From: Progne subis subis
Taxonomy: Eukaryota > Chordata > Aves > Passeriformes > Hirundinidae
NCBI GenBank assembly: GCA_022316685.1
Contig: JAKJHU010000140.1
Coordinates: 248,001 to 312,000 of the forward strand
DNA length: 64,000 nt
Direction of reading: 5' to 3'
A model generated the notes under the pieces. The model did no database searches. It had not been told where the DNA came from and was given only the letters and a program-made list of their open reading frames with translations. Below are positions 41,401 to 52,518 of the stretch, piece by piece (the first letter of the stretch is position 1; every line of letters starts with the position of its first letter). The translations under genes were made by a program, and so were the position numbers.

Positions 41401-44226
41401 CTAATATCTGCCAACCTGACATTGAACCTTTTAGATTTTGCAAAAGACTACTGTGGATGGTGGTACCATCTTCCAAAAACAGCTTAGAGCCAAAAAAACC
41501 CCAACCCAACAACAACAAAAATACCCACCAAAAACAAAACCTGACATTCAATCGTATCACTTTTCAAAATATCTTAAAGTATGAGAGAGGGGAAAATGAT
41601 GACGCCTATAAAAATTTGTAAAAATGTTACTCAAAACTCTTACTCCTGCCTGCAAATAAAACTAGTGTAATAGAAAAGTACTTTTCTGTGTCATCTTAAT
41701 GCCATCAGGGCAGTTTCTAACATTCTCAGTCTGCATTTGAAAAAACATCAGTCAGGAAAATAATGTTGTTAGAACTTGGTCTTTCAAAAGAAATTAAACT
41801 AAAGAAATCAATAAGTAACATCTTAATAAACCAAGTTCTTGGGTACAACTTTTAATCACCAAATATTGCAATTCTAATAACTAAAAAACCTTCTTTTCCC
41901 TGAGAATCAGCAGCATTTTGGTTCTTCATGCTCTGTACCTCTTTGGAAATTTGATTTATGCTTTGAAGCCATGCAACTGCTCCATAAACATGCTTTTGGA
42001 CAATACATTATGGTGACAGTATACTTCATGCACTCTGGAAAGGAAAACGCAAAGCCTTCCAGCACATGGAATAAACCACTCTGCCTCAGTGACTTAAAAA
42101 GCAGAAACTTACTTGGGAGAATTGTTTTGTAGCGATTCTTACGCACTAAGCCTGGAATATCATATTCTTTTGGATCAACAAAGTTCATTGGAATTTCCTG
42201 TTAAACAAAAACCGCACAAAAACATGAAAGACAGGCAGTAGTATTATTAGATTCACAGAAGGTAAAAAAACCCCAAGCCCATTACGTCCTCCCTGTGAGG
42301 GAGGTAAAGTGATGAAGTCAGCTGGGACATATTGTACAATACCTCCAGCAACTTAACACCAAAGTATGATTGATGTTTCCTTTTACTGTCACTGGCTTTC
42401 TTTTCTGAAACCCTTCATGTGAAAATGTTCCTAGTGACTAATTTATTGAGTAACATGCATGACATGTTCACTCCTAATATATTACTAGGACTGAATTGCA
42501 AGTGTAGGCACAGAGCGATGAAAGAGGTGGAACACAAGACACTGCTCCAAGAGGGTGGACCTCAGCACCATCCTTTGTGACTCACATTGCTTCCTCCCTG
42601 AGGGTGGAAGTTAATACTGGGGACTTGCAGCATCAAGAAAGTATGACACATTATGACAGGCTGGTGTGCTGACCTGACTCCATGGAGCTGGAGGAGCATC
42701 ACTACTTTGCTCGTTATGCCATCAAGCTCCGTGAAAAAGGACAGCAAGGGGGTTTCTGAGGATTGCCTGTGCTCTCTAGCGCTGATGCAAAGAACACACA
42801 AAGATGAGGGAGGTTTCCTATTCCCCAATGCTCATCCCCGGCAATAAGCAGCCAATGCTAGGAACACACAGGAACCTTCCACCAGCTGGAGTAAGTAGGC
42901 AGGTGAAGGGAAGGGATGTGTTAACCGGGCTCAGCAGAGATACAGCTCACAGGAACTGGGAGGCAGAGCTGGTCATCCCAGCTGCTGCACACTGGATTTG
43001 AGAGACCACTACAGGACAGACAGGTAACAGAAATCAGGGTTGAGTAGGGCAAGCCTCATGCTGGGAAAAAACTGAGATGAGCAGAGCTATGGGCTGCAGA
43101 AACATAGAATTATCAAGGCTGAAAATGGCTTCTAAGATCATGGAGTCCAACCTTTCACCTAGTACCTCCACATTTACTGCTAAGCCATATCCCCAAGTGC
43201 CACATCCACATGCTTACAAACACTTTCATGGATGGTGATTCCACCACTTCCTCACGCAGCCTGTTTCAGTGCATCACACCCTTTTAGTGAATAATTTTTT
43301 CCCAATATCCAATCTAAACCTGCCCTGAAACAGCTTGAGATCAATTCTGGAACCTTAGAAGACTATCTGCACTCCATCTCTTACAAAGCACTGCGCACAT
43401 AGTTGGCTTTAACCAGAGGCAAATAAGGACAAAAACGTTTTGTTGACGTAATGTCATGGGTTAGTACAGTTCAGTTTTTAGTTATAAAAGAATGTAAAAT
43501 AATTCTCCAGGTCAAGACCTAGGAATTGCTTTGGAAGAGACAAAGACCTATCAGAGAGTTAGTTAGAATATTGACATCTATTCTGACCACTGAAATTGTT
43601 AGTTGCGACTTTGGGAAGTACCATATAAAACTCTTAATTTCCTGTAGGTGGGGTCTTTTCCTTCTTCCTTTGGCCAGAGAGAGACAGGTAACATCAAGCT
43701 GGGCCTGCTGCTCCCCCCCCTTTTTTGGGGGGGAGCTGGCTTGAAGCCTGGCCAGATTCCATCGGCTCCCAGGTGAAAGGGGAGGAAGGGGAAGTTGCTA
43801 TTTTTAACAGCTACTTTCTTCAGATTTCTTTGGAAAAAAAAGAGATCTCTGCTGGGCCTCTGATAAAAACTATGACACGTAATTTGCTAACAATTTTAAG
43901 AACTGCATAGAAACAAAATCTTCATATTTTTCTCAACTGTTCCTTGGTATTTAGTCAACCCAAACTCTTCCTGAGCCAAGCTCCATAGGCTGTTTTTGGG
44001 TCTTAAGTCATTCACTGCACTAGCCAATTCTCAGCAAAATGAACAAGACTACTGCCTGAGTAAAAACTCTAAATCTTGTACAAATTTAGCCCTGTTAATG
44101 CCCTCCCTGACTTTTCTTCCAAAATGAAACAGCTGTTTCCTTCATCCAGGATCTGGACTCCAAAAACCAGGTAGTTTAGAAAGACTGAAAACACACAATG
44201 AAGACCTAGCTGGTGGTAACAGTTTC

Positions 44227-44261
<35 letters not shown>

Positions 44262-47200
44262 ACCACAACAACAACTAGCTTACAATTTTTAATTCCAGAA
44301 ATGACATTTTGATTGCATAGCATTTTGTGCTCTTTCAGTTTTCATTAAAGAATGGAAGCAGCTTGGGATGGCTTGGCTGTTGAATGATTCTATAACCACC
44401 AGGAAACCTAATTCAAAATCTCTCAGACAAATGAAGTGTATATTTTCCTACTTCTAACATTATTTTCTAGGCTTGAAAGCTACAGACTAGCTCCAAGACT
44501 GATGAAACTGTATGTGGACCAGTCTAGCAGTCAGTTCAGACAGAGTGAATACTCCCTCCCTGAAAGAGCAATAGATGCTTTACTTTAAAAGAATTGGGGC
44601 TTTGCCTGCACAAAAGCTGCTTTCCTTCAACTTGTACAGCACTAGAGGAATTAAGGACCAGAGGAGTTAAGGACCACAGATACCCTGTGTTCTATTTTTA
44701 ACACAGAAGCCCAGTCTATCCCCCTGTTCTTGTAAAGGGAAAAACCCCTGAAACTTCACAAGGAGGGAAGACAGCAAATGACAGAGTGGTCTTTCCCTTT
44801 CAACAACTTAGAGGTCATGAAGAGGACAGGGTGAAAGGGCTGTAATGTTGCAAAGCATGATCCTCCTCCTGCTCTGCTGAGATTTCATGCTCAAGAGAAT
44901 ATTTGATGTGGCAGTATTAACGTCAGTAGTTTACAGCTAGTAAATTACTTTTGTGCAGAGAAAAATCCCAGTAATACATACTTCCCATAGCTCCTGCTGA
45001 ATGACAGAGCCACACTGTCTTTCAGGTAACCAGAAAACATTTAGATTTGAAAAGTAGCTCCACATTAAGCATTCAGCAGCAAAGAAGGCTGATTAGGACT
45101 AATTTCACCCCCAGGGCAACTCCAGACACATTTCAAGAAGTTTTGCTTATAGCAAATGTGGGTTTTCTTCTGAACTCTAGTGATTATTTTGTTGCTGTTG
45201 TTAAAAAGGTAATATACGTCAGAAAAAAAAAAAAATCTTGTGAAACAAAGACTTTCTTGTTGTTGTTTTTGCTAGAACCAATTCTCTAGTTTTTAAGTAA
45301 CAATATCACTGATCAGCTTTCAGATATTGTGATTTAAAGGAATGATAAATTTGGGAATTGCATTAAATGCTTCACTGACAGAAATGGAGTTTGCATGTAC
45401 TACTTTTAGACTGGCAGAAAATAATACCAAGGTCTTCTATTGAGAGGCAACATCCCATTTTTATTGATTCTCCTAGAAGAGAGAGGTTAGACACTCACAA
45501 AGAACTCTGCCTGGAGTATGAAAGGATCCAGTGCTTTCTTGTGCAGCTCCTCTTCCGTCAGGATGTTCGAGGCCGTCTGGAGGTATTCTTGGGCTGACTG
45601 TTCCCTTGGGGACATGACATAGCCAAAGCCTTGCTCAGAGCAGCCTGGGGTGCACATATCCAGTGTGAGTGAAACATTTGAGCCTCTCCTGAAAAACAGA
45701 GCAGTCAAAGTTTGCTTACAACAGACCCATCACTGCCAGCAATAACAGATGAACAACTTTAGGAAACTACCCCGCCAGTTCTGATGTGGACATTTTGGTC
45801 ACTACCTGTAAGAAAATGGGTGATGCTTCTTGTGTAGACAAGACCAGAAGATGATTTTGTACACTGAAACATCACTGGGGTAAGATCTTGGGATAAACTA
45901 CCAGTTCAACTTCATTAAAGACATGAAAAGCCAGCCATTGCAGTGCATGTCTTTTCTATCTGAAAAATGTTCTTTCCACAACTGTACATCATAAGAAGGG
46001 TAAAATGAAGCTCCCAACACTTTAACAGTTACATTATAAACAGAGACACCATTGAGTGTAGATTTTTTTGTATTAGTTCGCCACACAACAAACAAATTAA
46101 GTCAAAATGCTTACTATTAATAAAGTTTTAAAGCTCTTCTGAGCCTCTGTTAGTCTCATATATGATAGAGAAAAGTAAGATTCAAAAGCTGTCAGTGAAT
46201 CTATATTTAAATATCTTTAACATAATAATAAAGCCACACAATATGATGATTACTAGTTAAAGGTTCTATACATCCACACAGTAAACCTATTTTTGATGAA
46301 TCTAAAGTAGAAAAATTTAGCTAGAAGGTGTGTGCAGGAGTTATTAAAAACTATGTAAGCATGCAGGCATTACCATCTTACAGAGAGGACAAAAATCATC
46401 ACTTGGATCACAGCCCTTTCCTGGACTCAGGAGCTTGTCCAAAAGAATTTGCAGCCAGCTTCCCGCTGTGATTCACAGCCATAGGGAAATGCCACTAGTG
46501 GCACACATGGAATCTTTAGTGACACCTTTCAAAGGATTTCACCTTACCCTCCTGTGTGCTATTAAACAGCTACCACATTTCTCCTCCAAAACAGATGCAT
46601 TTAACAAGGATTGCTCTTGGTTCTTTCAAGGAAGAAGAAGCTACCTACATTAATAGTTCTTCAACATGAGGAAATTAGATTATATCTTCTCCCACAGCAC
46701 TCAGTGCTGTTTGAATTTAGCTGCTGACCACTCTTTTAATTGCATAGGTGGTTAAAGAATGAGAGGGAAGTAAGAGAAAAGCAGAATGGAAGCTAAAGAG
46801 GCACAGGTAGGTAATTTAACAGAACACCAAACAAAGGAAAAGTGACCAATGTGTAATGTAAATGAAGTTTGTCAGGGCACAGCTCAAACCTGAAATGATG
46901 TCTGTCTTCTCAAGGATATGTGTATGTTGAAAACAAGTTTCTGTCCTGAGTGTTCATATTGTACCTACTTTGAGAATTTCAAGCAATTGCTTTCATTCTT
47001 CCACTTCTAGATATTTGACTGGTTTTTCCTTGTAATTCATTACTTTAACCAATTGATTATTCCCCAATTCTCTTGCTACAGTGAGTATCTTTTGTGTAGG
47101 CTAGCAGTCATCTGAGGAGAAATGTCACATCTTTAAAGTGACAGAAATGGAATGAAATCAGGGATAGTGATGAACACAAATCAATCACATATTTCAAGCC

Positions 47201-50200
47201 CAATCTTGACTATAATGAAAAACCAACAAATCAGAACTTCAGGGACAAGCCCCAGAGGTTACTGTGATCTCATATAAAGGTAGAATAAAACAATAAAAGA
47301 TATAAAATCTTATACAATATTATAACAAACCATAAAGCAAGAAAAACATTCTAAACCCACAAAAGTGCAAATTGAAAGCCTCTTCTGTAACACTTCTTTT
47401 TACTGTGTCCTGAGGAGCTTCAGAAAATCAACACTGTATTCTTAAAATCTAAGTTCTGTCCTTTGTTTTAAGCTTTAGAGATGAGAATTAACTATGGTTA
47501 GCACTCCAATTAACCTTAAAACTGAGAAATAAGAAAAGGTGATACTTTGCTATGCTGGGCCGTTCTGTAACTTCATTCTTATTCATAACATCATCACTTT
47601 AGCAGAATTTTTTCACAGGAATTCCATCATCAAGACCTTTGTTCTATTTCACTAAGACAACTGAAAGGACACAAAACAGAAAAAGATTTTCCTTTAATCT
47701 TGAAACTGTCCTTTCCAAGCTGTCAACCTGTCTGAGAGAAGCTTCTGACTCGCCTGAGAAATTCCTCTTTTCAAATTGCCCTTATGGTTCAAGCAGTTTG
47801 ACATCAGCTCACCCCTAAGATTCATTACTGGGTTCATTTGAATAAAATTTGTTTAATTTTGGATTAACTCATTTATATGAGGAATACCAAAGACTGTCAC
47901 TTTTTCTATGATTTGCTTTAGGAGAAAAGCCTAGTCCTCCAGTATGACTGACAAAGGAGAAAAAAAAAAAAAAAAATCAACAGGACCCACCTCTTTCAGA
48001 GGCAAAAGTGTTCACTGCTCTGTAGGGGATTTCATGCAATGCAGTTGCTGTCCTGATGAATGGTGAGAGACTGATCAAACACAAATAGATGTATTTAATG
48101 GAAAGAAATGATGCTTTAGAACAGCACTTGTTGACAACTGTCCAGAAACTGTGTGCTGTTTAGCTAACATGCTTGTATTTATGACTGGACTGAAAACAGT
48201 ACAGGAAATAAAGCAGGTGCTTGACTTTAGAACCACATTTGAAAGTGACATTCACAAAGACAATAAAGCTTCCTACTAGGCACAGAACTCCTAAACCCAA
48301 AAAATCTGGGAGCAGACTTTTCCCTATTAGTCACATCTACCCTACCTTTCTTGCAAGCCCACGGATTTAACTGTCAGAGTAGTTGGGTCCGTCTCCGCTT
48401 TAATGTCCATCATGCAGTCAAAAACTGGAGTCTCTGGTACAGGATCCAAATCTAGGAAGTCATCCTCATTTTTATCCTCTGTCCACTCTGAGTACGTGAA
48501 GGAAGGCTGCCGGCTCACAGACTGGCGTCTGTCCTCTTGCAGCGGAAAGGAGGGGTCTGGTCGGGCTCTGAGGTGGTGCCAAAACTGGAGGAAACAAACA
48601 TTTTAAAAAGTTTCTGCTTATAGCCAGCCCTCCCATACAGCCTAGGGCATGGGTCTTTAGGGCAACATCCCAGCTGTCTGTATTAGAATTGGAGAGTACT
48701 GAAGAGAACAGGAATATTCCATGCAGGAGCAGCTTTGTGGCGCCTGTTACAAGGATTCACATCTACCCATTCAAACCTGCTTTCAGCCACAGAGGATTCC
48801 ACAGAGCTAGCCAAGCTTAACTCAGGGATTCAGTGGAAGTGGAATGTGCTTGTGACCATCATATGCAAGCCAACGTGATAGCACTGTCCCCTTTTGTTCA
48901 CTTTCTTATCCTTCCCAGGCTTGCTTACAAAACAAATATGCATCATGTTATTCTATAAATCATACCTCTCCTGATTTAATGGCTTTCCATTTGAAATTTA
49001 CATATAGCTGTCTTAAGTTAATATAATTGAGCTGAACATCTTTAATAACTAGGCACTATACCCCAAATTTATGCATAAACCCATCCATCATTTTTTGAAG
49101 AGGCTTCAATTTTGATGTATCTGATCCTGGGGCTCCAAATGTCCATATCAATTTTTGGCCAGGGGCAAAGACTGTTATTATCTAATTATCTGATTTGAAT
49201 ATGGTATAAACATTAAATAATGAATCCTGCGAAGTTCTAAGACACAAGTGTAATATGAAAGTTCATATTACAAATTAACAAAATATTTGAAATTGCATGA
49301 ATCTAAAAAAAAAAAAATCCACATCATATCAGTTTGAACAGATGCTGTGATAGACTAGATGGTTTGGAAATCAGATCAGTAGACTTCAAATCCTCTACAG
49401 ATATTTCAGTTGAAAATTTCAAGCCCACCTCTGAATTCCAGGATCTGGAACCCTTAGCCAACTTCATCCACCTAGCATAGAACTAGGAGTAATATCACTC
49501 AGACTAATGCCATACAAACTATACTGCATTGTCATGCATCCTTTTGAGAGTAAGAACAGGTCTTGTTTTCTACAGTAAAAGCCTCTTCTGTCTTTTTCTT
49601 ACATGGTTTTAAAATGACCAGTTGAATTTTAAAAAGTGCCACTAAAAAGGTCAAATTTCTCTTCCTAGGCTACTAAAGCACACTAGGATGTCACACAGGA
49701 CAGTATCAATTTCAACATTGAGAAAGAAAGGCTTGGTTATAAAGGCACTCCTCAAAAGAAAAGATCCCTTCAAGGCCTCTTCTAGGCAGCAGGTAGCTTA
49801 AAATCAATTTTAAGTAGAGAGGGAAGAAAGAGATCATTCAGCTGAGACAAAGGGGAAAATAAAGAAAACTGTCTTCATGCAACAATCTGCTGTCTACCAG
49901 GCTGGGACTGCAGAAACCCTGCCTGGTTCAATCACCATTTTCAATGTTCTGACAATGACTACGTTATACCTTATTCCACAAATACTGATAAAAGCAGACA
50001 TTTTCAAATTTGCAAATTGCAAAGCAGCATGGCCTCAGACACCTGAGAGGAAGGTGGCAGGTAGGCAGGAAGGGACAGGGCTCATGTGCTCTCTCTAAAC
50101 AGTCTCTCCTTCCCAATGTCCATGTTAGAGAGAACATACTGGACAAGATGGACCATTGGTCAGAACTCACAGGATGCTACTTATACTCTGTGGCCCAGTG

Positions 50201-52468
50201 GCTTATCCAGAGAGCAGGGTGACACAAAGTGACATTTGTGCCTCTACTCCAGCTACAAAATTCTTAGCACAGACCACAGGAATACAAACCAGTGCAAACT
50301 CGCCAACATGGAAGCTGTTAGAAAGTGTTCTTCTATACACAAATTTTAACAAACACAAAAATGGGCCAAGTCTACTTTAATCTATAGTGGTATTCATGTT
50401 CACTTGCAAGGAGTCCACATGCAAAGCTGTCCAAAGAGAGATCAGAATTTTTGGCCATGGAGAGCTTTCACTTAATTTTACCTTCTGTGCTAAAAACAGG
50501 TCAGCAATAAATGTCTTCATCCACTGTGAAATAGCTGAATATGTAAAAAATCACACCCCTGCTATTCAGATTTTGAGCCCAGAATGTTTTACTGCAAATT
50601 TATCTGGAACTCATGACAATCCTGAGGTGTCTTCTTTTTTCTTTAGTATTTGAAATTACAGAATTACCAAAAATTTATTTTTGAAGGAAAAAATTAATCT
50701 GGATAAGATACAGCAGCATCAAAGAAAGCCAGAAAACTGCATACACCTCGCTAACTTCCTTGCCTACCTCAATGATCACAGTAATGGGGGCATTCACTAT
50801 AATTACTTTACCTTGTGACTCGTTTTTAGAAAGTCCATTTTCCTGACACATTAAATAGAAGATTTTGCCACAGTGCTGCCTCTGAGTGAACTTAACCGTG
50901 GCATATAATATGACATTACTTCCAAGCAGGAAGTGTGGCCAGCAAATCAAAGGAGGTATTCCCCTCTCCTTGGCACTGATGGAGCTGCACCTTGAATGCT
51001 GTCAACAAATTTATTTTCCCCAGTCTAAGATAGATATGGAAAAACTGGAGTGATCCCAATAGAGGGTTTCAAAGGAGGTCAAGGGTCTAGAGTATAGGAA
51101 AAAGGTGGAGGGAATTTGGCTTGTTCAGCCTGGTAAAGAGGAAGGTGCAGTGATCTAAGAGTGGCCTACAACTACTTGAAGGGCTGCTCCAGAGACATAA
51201 CCAGACACTTCTTGATATGTCAGCTGATACCACAAGGGACAATGGCCACAAGCCTGCAGAAAATCAGCTCAGACATTTACATTTGTTAAATTCAGATGAA
51301 ACACTAGGAAAAAACTCTTCCCCAAAAGTGCCACACAGCTGTGGGCACAGGCACACAGAGAGATGATAAACCTTCCTTCCCTGAAGGTTTTCAAAACTTG
51401 TGTGGAAAAATGCATGGCTGACTTTACAAAGTGTTGGCAACAGACCTGCTCCAAGCAGGATATTAGACTAGCTATCTCTGCCCACCTACAGTCCCATGAT
51501 TTTAGGATGTATTTCATTATCCTGTCCATCACTCAAACAGCATGTGCGTAGCACATCTTCAACTTCCTGAGCTACCTGGGGTGCACTTTTGGAAGGACAG
51601 GAGGTGATGGTCCGCCTGCATGTTCAGTAGTCTATTCTAAAAGAACAGCGTAGAGGGGTTTGAGAAGGCATGTCCAGTTAGAGCTCCCTGAACAAGACAG
51701 TTCTCCATAGCTCTCCGCATCTACCGCACAACTTTGTGACAATCATACAATCCATGGAGAAACACAACACACTGCTGCTCCCCAACAGATGACAGATAAC
51801 TAGAATAATTGTAGTCATGCCACTTAAGCTTGTTCTGCAGCTGGGGTCTTGGCCTACTTCTAACAGGACTTCACTTTCAGAAGAACAGTGGCACTCTGGA
51901 ACAGCTCCTTCTGCCACTGAAATCAATAGATGATGGTCCTGTTAATGGACCACATCCCTTCTACTTCAGTGCAAATAGTATGCCCATCGGTGGATGGAAA
52001 AAATAAAAACCATTTTTATATACCATTCCACTTCAGTGCAATCCCCAATTCATCAAGAAATTGAGAAAGGCTAATTCCTGTACATAAAACAAGCAGATAA
52101 TTATACAGAAACAGCCCCAAAAATGATGCTTTACAATCAACTTGGGCATAACACCATCAACTTCCATTAAATAAAGATGTCTTGTAAAAGCTCACTGAAA
52201 AGTGGCATGAATATAGTTTGTGCTGTATCATAACTTACCAGAGATCCTACAAATAGTAGTCCTAGAGAAGCCAATGACAGCAGGATGTATGATACCACAG
52301 CACTCCCAACTGTAGTCAGGCTCTGTGGAACAACAGAATAGACAATGATTCATGAAGTATTTAGGGGCACAGGACAGTGCCTGCATGCATGTTCCTGGCC
52401 AAGTGTTTATTATTTCCCATTAAGATTTACTGATATCATGCTCACCTTTAGAAAAGCTGCCATCACCA

Positions 52469-52518
<50 letters not shown>

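Larger units (their letters stand above)
42198..45498 (-). other. PTPN5 intron 5, with CR1 and solo LTR
   Basis: About 3.3 kb, GT-AG, phase 0. It contains a CR1 tail, a complete solo LTR with target-site duplication, and a 31-base A-run at 44230-44260. The rest shows nothing recognisable. Confidence 0.65.
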
